Shown: positions 1-5,573, numbered from the stretch's first letter. The stretch is DNA of 6,236 nt from an uncultured Lachnospiraceae bacterium (GCA_910587905.1 CAJUOF010000340.1:1-6236); one strand, 5' to 3'. A program made the numbers and translations. Notes: generated by a model from the sequence alone, not told the origin.

Positions 1-2208
1 CTCCATCATAATATCCACGATCTCGCCCATATGTTCCTTATTCAGGGCGTGGAACACAATGGTCTCATCAATCCTGTTTAAAAATTCCGGCTTGAAGATC
101 CGGCGCACCTCTTCCATGACGCCGTTCTTCATGTACTCATAATCCTCCGTCTCGCTGCTCACAGCCCCAAATCCCAGCCGTTTGGGCTCAATGATCCGGG
201 ACGCCCCCGCGTTGGATGTCATGATGAGAATGGTATTTTTGAAATTGATCTTCCTTCCCTTGGCATCGGTGACGTGGCCGTCGTCCAAGATCTGTAAGAG
301 AATGTTAAACACGTCCGGATGCGCCTTCTCAATCTCGTCAAAGAGAATGACGGAATAGGGATTGCGGCGCACCTTCTCACTGAGCTGACCGCCCTCCTCG
401 TACCCAACATATCCAGGCGGCGAGCCAACGATCTTGGAAACGCTGTGCTTTTCCATATATTCAGACATATCCACCCGGATCATGGCATTTTCACTGCCGA
501 ACATGGCTTCCGCCAATGCCTTGGAAAGCTCCGTCTTGCCCACACCGGTGGGGCCTAAGAACAAGAATGAACCAATGGGGCGATTCGGATCTTTAAGCCC
601 CACGCGTCCTCTGCGGATGGCCTTGGAAACGGCGCTCACCGCCTCTTCCTGGCCTACCACCCGTCCGTGAAGGATCCCTTCCAGATTCTTGAGCCGCTCT
701 GCCTCTCCCTCCGAAAGCTTCTTCACCGGAATCTTCGTCCAGCCGGACACCACATCGGCGATTTCATTCTCCGTCACATAAAGCTTTTTGCTGCTCTTTT
801 CCTTTTCCCATTTGGCAAGAAGCTTCTCCTTCCGCTCCTTTTTCTTGAGCTGCTTCTTCTTGATCTCCCCCGCCTTCTCGTAGGCTTCCGCCTGAATCGC
901 CGCCACCTTCTGTTCTTCCAGGCGGGCGTATTCCTCCTCCAATTTTCCGATCTCCTCCGGGGCGACATAGGTAGTCAGCCGCACCTTGGAGGATGCCTCG
1001 TCAATGAGGTCAATAGCCTTATCCGGCAGGAACCGATCATTAATATATCTTGCGGAGAGCTTTACCGCCGCCTCAATGGCATCCGGAGTAATGGTCACCT
1101 GATGGTGCTCCTCGTACTTGTCCTTAAGTCCTCTCAAAATAGCCACAGTCTCGCTCTCGGAAGGCTCCTCCACCATCACCGGCTGGAACCTGCGCTCCAG
1201 GGCCGCATCCTTCTCAATGTATTTCCGATACTCGTCGATGGTGGTCGCGCCGATGAGCTGGATCTCGCCTCTGGCCAGGGACGGCTTCAAAATATTGGAA
1301 GCGTCGATGGCGCCTTCCGCTCCCCCTGCCCCGATGATGGTGTGGAGCTCATCGATAAATAGCAGTACATTCCCGTCGGAACGCACCTCCCGGAGCACGT
1401 TTTTGATCCGCTCCTCGAACTCTCCCCGGTATTTGGAGCCGGCCACCATACCGGAAAGATCCAGGGTCACCACCCGCTTCTCCTTCACCGTATCCGGAAC
1501 GCTCCCCTCCACGATCTTGCCGGCCAGCCCTTCCGTGATGGCAGTCTTTCCCACTCCCGGCTCACCGATCAGGCAGGGATTGTTCTTCGTCCTCCTGCTC
1601 AAGATCTGGATGACCCGCTCGATCTCATGCTCTCTGCCGATGACCGGATCCAATTTTCCCTCCCTGGCCAGGGCGGTCAAATCCCTGCTGTAATTGTCCA
1701 GGGTCGGCGTCGTGCTCTTTCCTTTGCCGCGGCCTCTCCCGTCAAACTCCTCTTTGTACCGGGAGGTGTCGGCCCCCATGGAGGCCAGAAGATCCACATA
1801 CATTCTCTGAAAATTCACATTCATGGTGGCAAGCAGCCTGGCTGCGGAACACTCACTGTCCTTTAACATGGCGATGAGAATATGCTCCGTGCCGATCAGC
1901 GTCGACTTAAACTGGGCCGCCTCCTTGTAGCTGTTTTCCAGGATCCTGGCCGCCTTGGGCGAATATCCTCCCCGTTCCGCCGTGTGCACCGGAGACGCCG
2001 GTGCGATCAGCTTCTCGATCAGAGCCAAAACCCGTTCCTCTGTGACTCCATAGTCGGCAAGGATCTGGGCGGCTGCGCTGCTGCCTTCCCGCAGAAGCCC
2101 CAAAAGGATATGCTCTGTTCCCACATACCCCTGTTCCAAGGCTCCTGCCATCTCTACGGCGAGCCGGAGAACCGTCTCCGCCTTGCCCGAAAATCTGTCG
2201 TTATGCAT
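1..2208 (-). CDS. clpC: ClpC, AAA+ unfoldase of the ClpCP protease (3' end cut by window)
   Basis: ATP-driven cytosolic unfoldase that feeds substrates to ClpP. The window holds 736 codons in one open frame; family members have about 810-820 residues, so roughly 80 C-terminal residues lie beyond position 1. Visible in order: an N-domain with two Clp repeats, each with GTEH (E32 and E108); first AAA+ module with Walker A GEPGVGKT (215-222), pore loop KYRG and Walker B LLFIDE (282-287); a coiled-coil, UVR-like middle domain (about 417-475) that in the family docks adaptors; second AAA+ module with Walker A GPTGVGKT (552-559), pore loop GYVG and Walker B LFDE (ending E625); and an LGF tripeptide (678-680) matching the ClpP-docking loop. 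The N-domain residues that bind phosphoarginine in B. subtilis (R5, E32, and E106, here E108) are retained. The ATG is preceded by AGGAGG at 2214-2219 with 5 nt spacing. It is the last visible gene of the operon, 18 nt after mcsB. Confidence 0.97.
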   Translation of the reverse strand, partial: MHNDRFSGKAETVLRLAVEMAGALEQGYVGTEHILLGLLREGSSAAAQILADYGVTEERVLALIEKLIAPASPVHTAERGGYSPKAARILENSYKEAAQFKSTLIGTEHILIAMLKDSECSAARLLATMNVNFQRMYVDLLASMGADTSRYKEEFDGRGRGKGKSTTPTLDNYSRDLTALAREGKLDPVIGREHEIERVIQILSRRTKNNPCLIGEPGVGKTAITEGLAGKIVEGSVPDTVKEKRVVTLDLSGMVAGSKYRGEFEERIKNVLREVRSDGNVLLFIDELHTIIGAGGAEGAIDASNILKPSLARGEIQLIGATTIDEYRKYIEKDAALERRFQPVMVEEPSESETVAILRGLKDKYEEHHQVTITPDAIEAAVKLSARYINDRFLPDKAIDLIDEASSKVRLTTYVAPEEIGKLEEEYARLEEQKVAAIQAEAYEKAGEIKKKQLKKKERKEKLLAKWEKEKSSKKLYVTENEIADVVSGWTKIPVKKLSEGEAERLKNLEGILHGRVVGQEEAVSAVSKAIRRGRVGLKDPNRPIGSFLFLGPTGVGKTELSKALAEAMFGSENAMIRVDMSEYMEKHSVSKIVGSPPGYVGYEEGGQLSEKVRRNPYSVILFDEIEKAHPDVFNILLQILDDGHVTDAKGRKINFKNTILIMTSNAGASRIIEPKRLGFGAVSSETEDYEYMKNGVMEEVRRIFKPEFLNRIDETIVFHALNKEHMGEIVDIMME

Positions 2209-2226
2209 GTTGTCCTCCTCTATGTC

Positions 2227-3264
2227 TTAGACCAGTTCCGGAAGCATCTCACGGATATAGGCGGCCCTGGCCTGGTTCAGATCCCCTTCCTCTTCCTTCG
2301 GAACAAGCATCCGAATATTCGCCGGCTGAATCTCCATCATCAGCCGATAAAGATTGATCGGCTTTCGAAGCTGCAGAAGTCCCTCCATCTCCCCGGCCCG
2401 CACCTGGGAAAGATAAGTCATGGCCTCCTTTACACTCAGCTTCCTGGCATATCGGAGCACCCCGTAGGACTTAAAGATCTCATCCTCCATATCCGCCCGA
2501 TGGCTCTTTAATGTCACGGATTTCATCTTCCGCTCACTGGCTGCCAGCCGGTCCGCCATCTGCTTCACTAAAGAGATGATCTCCTCCTCCGTGACTCCCA
2601 GAGTCTTCTGATTGGAAATCTCATACAGAGAACCGTAATTTTCATTCCCGTCCCCATAAACTCCCCGGACAGCCACTCCAAACCGGCCGATCTCCGCCAC
2701 CAGCTTGCCAAACCGTTTCCCCGCCGAAAGCATAGGCAGGTGCAGCGTCACCGCCGCCCGAAGACCCGTCCCCACATTGGTGGGATAGGCCGTCAGATAC
2801 CCATATTTTTCATGGAAGGCATAGTCAAACCGCTCGTTGATATAATCGTCCAGCCGGTCTGCCTCCTCCCACAGTTTTGAAAGCTCTGCCTGTCCGCTCA
2901 TGCACTGGAGGCGCACATGATCCTCCTCAGCCAAGGTGATGCTCACAGCCTCATCCTCCGACAAGAGCAGACTTCCCATACATCCGTTCTCCCCGCCTGC
3001 CCCGTGAAGGGCGCGCCGCTCCCTGAGGGCCTCCCGCTCTCTCTCGTCCATGGAGGAAAGGGAGAACCGCCTAAAGTCCTGGCCGCAGACACTTCCGATC
3101 TCCTTAAGCCCCTCCTCCAGCTTTCCTGCCAGCTCCCTCTTTCCTTCGTCGGAAAGCTTCACCGGAAAAGGGTAATGCGTGAGATTGCGCACCAGCCGAA
3201 TCCTGGAAGCCACGAACACGTCATGCTGGTTTTCCGTCTCCTGATACCATTTAAGCATGTTCAC
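2227..3264 (-). CDS. mcsB: McsB-type protein-arginine kinase with altered active-site residues
   Basis: Member of the phosphagen (guanido) kinase family. McsB phosphorylates protein arginines to mark substrates for ClpC-ClpP. The 345 residues (B. subtilis protein about 363) show the SRIRLVRN nucleotide-binding segment (20-27), the EEDH motif (113-116), TAYPTNVGTG (158-167), the RGVYGDGNE loop (200-208) and ISNQ (216-219). Numbering by the constant spacing between catalytic positions, E114 matches catalytic E121 of the Bacillus enzyme, but the active-site cysteine (C167) is Y160 and catalytic E212 is D205. The C-terminal RDxxRA phosphoarginine pocket motif is also not recognisable (LNQARA at 329-334). 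Activity may therefore be reduced or changed. The start taken is GTG at 3264, with AAGGAG 7 nt upstream; ATG at 3258 (third codon) is an alternative. Either start overlaps the mcsA end (14 or 8 nt), implying translational coupling. Identity is certain; catalytic competence is not. Confidence 0.93.
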   Translation of the reverse strand: MNMLKWYQETENQHDVFVASRIRLVRNLTHYPFPVKLSDEGKRELAGKLEEGLKEIGSVCGQDFRRFSLSSMDEREREALRERRALHGAGGENGCMGSLLLSEDEAVSITLAEEDHVRLQCMSGQAELSKLWEEADRLDDYINERFDYAFHEKYGYLTAYPTNVGTGLRAAVTLHLPMLSAGKRFGKLVAEIGRFGVAVRGVYGDGNENYGSLYEISNQKTLGVTEEEIISLVKQMADRLAASERKMKSVTLKSHRADMEDEIFKSYGVLRYARKLSVKEAMTYLSQVRAGEMEGLLQLRKPINLYRLMMEIQPANIRMLVPKEEEGDLNQARAAYIREMLPELV

Positions 3265-3808
3265 TTAACCTCTCCTTCAATTCTCTGATCTCGTCCCGGT
3301 AACGGGCCGCCGCCTCATACTCTTCCTCCTGAACAGCCTCCCTGAGCCGGGAATCCAGAAGCTCAATGCTCTTTAAAAGTTTCTCCTCCTCATTCCCCTC
3401 TGCCCGGGTCTGTCCCTCTCCGCGGTTGTGCAGCGGCTTCTTCCCCGTATGCGTATCATTCCCCTGCACCTTCTTAATATTTTCACTCATCAAAAGGTCA
3501 AAGACCCGGTAGCAGTCAGGGCAGCCGAACCGGCTGTCCTTCACAAAATCACTGTAAGCCGTATGGCAGGTAGGACAGACCACCTGGCCCGCGTCCAGCT
3601 CGTCATTCTCCCCGCCCTCCACATTGAGCCCAAACAGATCCGCCAAAAGCTTCCCGATGGGATATTCCGTATCAAACACGGCGCTGTAATGGCCGAAATC
3701 CATCTCCCTGGCACAATGGCTGCACAGGTTATACTCTGTCTTGACACCGCCGACCACCTCTGTATAGCGGATATTGGCTTCTCTCACTTTACATTTTTCA
3801 CACAACAT
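3251..3808 (-). CDS. mcsA: McsA, zinc-binding activator of McsB
   Basis: Small cytosolic protein that binds and activates the McsB arginine kinase in Bacillus and related bacteria. The 185-residue product has four CxxC pairs (C3/C6, C29/C32, C78/C81, C96/C99), the layout expected for two zinc-binding modules, then a charged linker (about 112-142) and a C-terminal UVR-type coiled coil (about 145-183, with EEYEAAARYRDEIREL). Length and order match the family. ATG at 3808 is chosen because the protein then begins MLCEKC as in homologues, and AGAGAGGA lies 7 nt upstream. A TTG 24 nt further upstream (3832) is in frame but lacks its own ribosome site. The gene follows the GntR regulator by 30 nt and overlaps the mcsB start. 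All eight cysteines are intact, unlike the altered residues in mcsB. Confidence 0.95.
   Translation of the reverse strand: MLCEKCKVREANIRYTEVVGGVKTEYNLCSHCAREMDFGHYSAVFDTEYPIGKLLADLFGLNVEGGENDELDAGQVVCPTCHTAYSDFVKDSRFGCPDCYRVFDLLMSENIKKVQGNDTHTGKKPLHNRGEGQTRAEGNEEEKLLKSIELLDSRLREAVQEEEYEAAARYRDEIRELKERLSEHA
3269..3277 (-). promoter_or_regulatory. Ribosome binding site for mcsB
   Basis: AAGGAGAGG lies inside the mcsA reading frame. The GGAG core is 7 nt from GTG 3264 and 13 nt from ATG 3258, which favours the GTG. The placement suggests mcsB is translated by coupling to mcsA. Confidence 0.7.
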
Positions 3809-3815
3809 GGCTGAT

Positions 3816-3823
3816 TCCTCTCT
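3816..3823 (-). promoter_or_regulatory. Ribosome binding site deciding the mcsA start
   Basis: AGAGAGGA on the minus strand ends 7 nt before ATG 3808. It lies downstream of the in-frame TTG at 3832, so it supports ATG 3808 and argues against the TTG as the mcsA start. Confidence 0.75.
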
Positions 3824-3826
3824 TAT

Positions 3827-3843
3827 ACTCAAAGGCTGTCAAA
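3827..3843 (+). promoter_or_regulatory. Degenerate CtsR-like tandem heptad (tentative)
   Basis: ACTCAAA-GGC-TGTCAAA is a direct pair of heptads spaced by 3 nt. It resembles the CtsR operator RGTCAAA-NAN-RGTCAAA but differs at one base in each heptad and at the central spacer base. It overlaps the regulator stop codon and lies just upstream of mcsA. It could be an operator remnant or chance; no clear -35/-10 pair accompanies it. Confidence 0.2.
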
Positions 3844-4252
3844 GGTCTTCTTCCGGGTCTTTGAACCCTTTTTTGCCGCAGGCACACTCGAACTGATCCA
3901 GTACGGAATCCACCAGCTCGTGAACCTCCGTGCGGCTGATATTCTTGCAGGCTGCCTTTGCAAGCAGCACCTGGAGGCCGGACGCAAGCTCCTCCATCGC
4001 CCGGATCTTATCAAAATCCACGGCGATCACGGCCCCTCTTCTCCGGTCCAATTTCACAAAGCCTTCCTGTCTGAGGACCGAATACGCCTTATTTACTGTA
4101 TGCATGTTGATTCCAATGGTGTCGGCCAGACTCCGCACCGACGGGAGTGCGTCCCCCTCCCGTATGGCGTCGGTGGCGATGCCAACGATAATCTGGTTCC
4201 GAAGCTGCATGTACAGCGCTTCGTCGCTGTTAAAATCAATCTTTATTATCAT
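3839..4252 (-). CDS. GntR-family (YtrA-type) transcriptional regulator in the ctsR slot
   Basis: 137-residue DNA-binding regulator. Residues about 10-78 form a GntR winged helix, with the typical segments LPSVRSLADTIGIN (36-49), HTVNKAYSVLRQEG (51-64) and a basic wing RRRG (70-73). The remaining 60 or so residues are helical and too short for an FCD or UTRA effector domain, which fits the YtrA subfamily. Such proteins are usually repressors of their own operon, often one encoding ABC transporters. Here the gene is the first of the mcsA-mcsB-clpC operon, where Firmicutes normally carry ctsR, so it probably controls the Clp genes; that role is inferred. There are three cysteines, C102 and a CxC pair at C123/C125. 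The ATG at 4252 gives the usual MIIKIDF opening and has GGTGA 4 nt upstream. It shows no resemblance to CtsR. Confidence 0.92.
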   Translation of the reverse strand: MIIKIDFNSDEALYMQLRNQIIVGIATDAIREGDALPSVRSLADTIGINMHTVNKAYSVLRQEGFVKLDRRRGAVIAVDFDKIRAMEELASGLQVLLAKAACKNISRTEVHELVDSVLDQFECACGKKGFKDPEEDL

Positions 4253-4271
4253 TCTCTCACCCGGCCTCTTT

Positions 4272-4289
4272 CGTTATATTTGTTATACG
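4272..4289 (-). promoter_or_regulatory. Candidate operator: direct repeat at the gntR operon start site
   Basis: On the minus strand two TATAAC copies separated by AAA, flanked by CG at both ends, lie from about the expected transcription start (near 4284) into the leader. On the plus strand this reads GTTATA-TTT-GTTATA. A protein bound here would block transcription, so it is a plausible autoregulatory site for the GntR regulator. Only the repeat and its position are directly seen. Confidence 0.35.
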
Positions 4290-4290
4290 T

Positions 4291-4319
4291 ATGATAGCAC
4301 AGTTTTCCGGGGATTGCAA
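4291..4319 (-). promoter_or_regulatory. Sigma-A promoter of the gntR-mcsA-mcsB-clpC operon
   Basis: The minus strand shows TTGCAA (4319-4314), a 17-nt spacer and TATCAT (4296-4291), with a TGn extended -10 just upstream of the -10 box. Expected start is near 4284, giving a leader of about 32 nt. No CIRCE element or consensus CtsR operator is seen here. Confidence 0.75.
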
Positions 4320-4344
4320 GCAGGAGAATCCATGTAAATATGGC

Positions 4345-4372
4345 AAAAAGCCCCGAATCTCTCCGAGGCTTT
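4345..4372 (-). terminator. Intrinsic terminator of the aldolase-like gene
   Basis: On the minus strand AAAGCCTCG (4372-4364) pairs with CGGGGCTTT (4355-4347) around an 8-nt loop. The stem is 9 bp including one T-G wobble, and the T run ends at 4345. It lies 40 nt after the stop codon of the aldolase-like gene and about 25 nt before the -35 box of the next operon, insulating the two. Confidence 0.8.
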
Positions 4373-4412
4373 CCATCAGAAGTAAAATGGCTCCCAATCT
4401 CCGTTTTTATTT

Positions 4413-5390
4413 TTAGAAGTTATCCAGAAGCGACTTGTAGAACTCACAGTAATCCTTTCTCTTTTCTGTCGTAAACTGGATGGCTTCTCTCGGATGGCGA
4501 TTTAACTGTCCCGTGAACATATATTGGAGGTCAAAGCCCCAGGTAATGCCCTGTTCCCTGAGGGGCAGCATGTATTTCTCTATAAAAATCAGGAGACTGT
4601 AAAGGTTGTATTTGGGATTTTTGAGAAATCCCAGCAAAAGCTCCATGGCGCAGTTCCCGGCTCCCCGCCCCATGCCCTGGGCCGTGGCGTCCAGGTAAGA
4701 GATCCCGTAGGACATGGTCTCAATGGTGTTGGCAAAAGCCAAATTCTGGTTGTTGTGGCCGTGAAAACCCACTTTTTTCCCGGTTTTCTCCGCCGCCTCC
4801 AGGTAAACTCTGGCCAGGGCTGAGGCATTTTCCGGGTAAAGGGAGCCGTAGCTGTCCACCAGATAGACCACGTCCACGCTGGAATCACAGACCATCTCCA
4901 GGGCTTCCTCCATCTGGTTCATATTGGCCTGGGAAACCGCCATGATGTTGCAGCAGGTTTCATAGCCAAGCTCATGCAGATACTCAATCATCTCCACAGC
5001 CGCGGGAATCTGATGCACATAGCAGGCCACCCGCACCATATCGATGACGCTCTCACACTTCGGCAGGAAATCCGTCCTGTAATCACACCGTCCCACGTCC
5101 GCCATGACAGAAAGTTTCATGTCGGAGACATTCTCCCCCACGATGCCCCGAATGTCCTCCTCCCTGCAGAACTTCCACTTCCCGAATTTTGTCTCATCAA
5201 ACAGCGCCCTGCTGGCCTTGTAGCCGAACTCCATATAGTCCACACCGCTTTTAATATTCGTCTTATATAATTCCCGGACAAATTCATCCGTAAATTCAAA
5301 ATTGTTGCAGAGCCCTCCGTCACGGACTGTCGCGTCGACCACCTTCACGTCGCGGCGGACGCCCATCAAATTGCCTTTTCTTGATGTCAT
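4413..5390 (-). CDS. HMGL/DRE-TIM family aldolase-like protein, substrate unknown
   Basis: 325-residue cytosolic protein of the pyruvate-aldolase superfamily (HMG-CoA lyase, 4-hydroxy-2-oxovalerate aldolase, isopropylmalate synthase). Visible motifs are DATVRDGG (19-26) with the family's metal-binding RD pair (R23, D24); the FHGHNN loop (209-214) with metal ligands H210 and H212; and GMGRGAGN (239-246), like the glycine-rich segment of 4-hydroxy-2-oxovalerate aldolases. The histidine three residues after the RD aspartate, which acts in catalysis in DmpG-type aldolases, is leucine here (L27), so that exact reaction should not be assumed. The C-terminal part is short and shows no evident DmpG communication domain. 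ATG 5390 is chosen because GGAGGAG ends 6 nt upstream; an in-frame GTG at 5417 would place that site inside the coding region. It is a single-gene unit with its own promoter and terminator. Confidence 0.85.
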   Translation of the reverse strand: MTSRKGNLMGVRRDVKVVDATVRDGGLCNNFEFTDEFVRELYKTNIKSGVDYMEFGYKASRALFDETKFGKWKFCREEDIRGIVGENVSDMKLSVMADVGRCDYRTDFLPKCESVIDMVRVACYVHQIPAAVEMIEYLHELGYETCCNIMAVSQANMNQMEEALEMVCDSSVDVVYLVDSYGSLYPENASALARVYLEAAEKTGKKVGFHGHNNQNLAFANTIETMSYGISYLDATAQGMGRGAGNCAMELLLGFLKNPKYNLYSLLIFIEKYMLPLREQGITWGFDLQYMFTGQLNRHPREAIQFTTEKRKDYCEFYKSLLDNF

Positions 5391-5396
5391 GGTTTT

Positions 5397-5403
5397 CTCC
5401 TCC
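5397..5403 (-). promoter_or_regulatory. Ribosome binding site deciding the aldolase-like start
   Basis: GGAGGAG on the minus strand, 6 nt before ATG 5390. Its strength and spacing decide against the upstream in-frame GTG at 5417. Confidence 0.8.
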
Positions 5404-5425
5404 GATTGCTTTAGCACTTTAAAGC

Positions 5426-5450
5426 GTGTTAGCGAATGTAATTATAACAC
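5426..5450. promoter_or_regulatory. Candidate operator: inverted repeat over the aldolase promoter
   Basis: Perfect 6-bp arms GTGTTA (5426-5431) and TAACAC (5445-5450) are separated by 13 bp. The element covers the -10 box and expected start site of the leftward promoter, the position of a classical repressor operator. The cognate regulator is unknown. Confidence 0.4.
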
Positions 5451-5469
5451 TCCCCTTTTTGTTTGTCAA
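5441..5469 (-). promoter_or_regulatory. Consensus sigma-A promoter of the aldolase-like gene
   Basis: The minus strand reads TTGACA (5469-5464), 17 nt, TATAAT (5446-5441), a perfect consensus with an extended TGn before the -10. Expected start is near 5434, giving a leader of about 44 nt. A promoter this strong probably needs repression, consistent with the overlapping inverted repeat. Confidence 0.88.
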
Positions 5470-5495
5470 CTGCCAGAAAAAAGGTTTTGTTGACA
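5464..5495. repeat. Inverted repeat formed by the two back-to-back -35 boxes
   Basis: TGTCAAC (5464-5470) and GTTGACA (5489-5495) are perfect 7-bp inverted arms 18 bp apart. Each arm contains the -35 hexamer of one divergent promoter plus one more matching base. This may simply reflect two consensus -35 boxes facing away from each other. Confidence 0.6.
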
Positions 5496-5518
5496 TTCTC
5501 TCCGGCGGCAGATATACT
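5490..5518 (+). promoter_or_regulatory. Sigma-A promoter of the aldo/keto reductase
   Basis: TTGACA (5490-5495), a 17-nt spacer, TATACT (5513-5518). Expected start is near 5525, giving a leader of about 49 nt. Its -35 box is 20 bp from that of the leftward promoter. Confidence 0.85.
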
Positions 5519-5524
5519 TTTCAA

Positions 5525-5544
5525 TAAGAGTTTCTGTGCTCTTA
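5525..5544 (+). promoter_or_regulatory. Small inverted repeat at the aldo/keto reductase start site
   Basis: TAAGAG (5525-5530) and CTCTTA (5539-5544) form perfect 6-bp arms around 8 nt, beginning at the expected transcription start. It could be an operator or a 5' stem-loop in the mRNA. It lacks a T run after it, so it is not a terminator. Confidence 0.3.
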
Positions 5545-5573
5545 ACGTATGACATTCTGCGAGGAGGTATTTT

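Noticed and set aside
667..1362. Long plus-strand open frame opposite clpC
   Set aside because: It is antisense to the ClpC Walker and middle regions, has leucine/arginine-rich low-complexity content typical of a shadow frame, and no convincing ribosome site; the minus frame is unambiguous ClpC.
1882..2511. Plus-strand open frame across the clpC/mcsB junction
   Set aside because: It spans two well-supported minus-strand genes and has no recognisable domain.
3496..3502. Single GGTCAAA CtsR heptad inside mcsA (others near 1674 and 4528)
   Set aside because: Isolated heptads in coding sequence without a tandem partner or promoter.
3809..3832. TTG start extending mcsA by 8 codons
   Set aside because: The ribosome site AGAGAGGA lies inside this extension and the family begins at MxC; ATG 3808 is better.
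4330..4343. Imperfect palindrome CCATGTAAATATGG upstream of the gntR promoter
   Set aside because: Short, with mismatches at the centre and one arm; could be chance. Not strong enough to call an operator.
5391..5417. GTG start extending the aldolase-like protein by 9 codons
   Set aside because: The extension contains the strong GGAGGAG site that serves ATG 5390.
5411..5419. CIRCE-like half site TTAGCACTT
   Set aside because: Matches 8 of 9 bases of one CIRCE arm, but the second arm is absent at the required 9-bp spacing.
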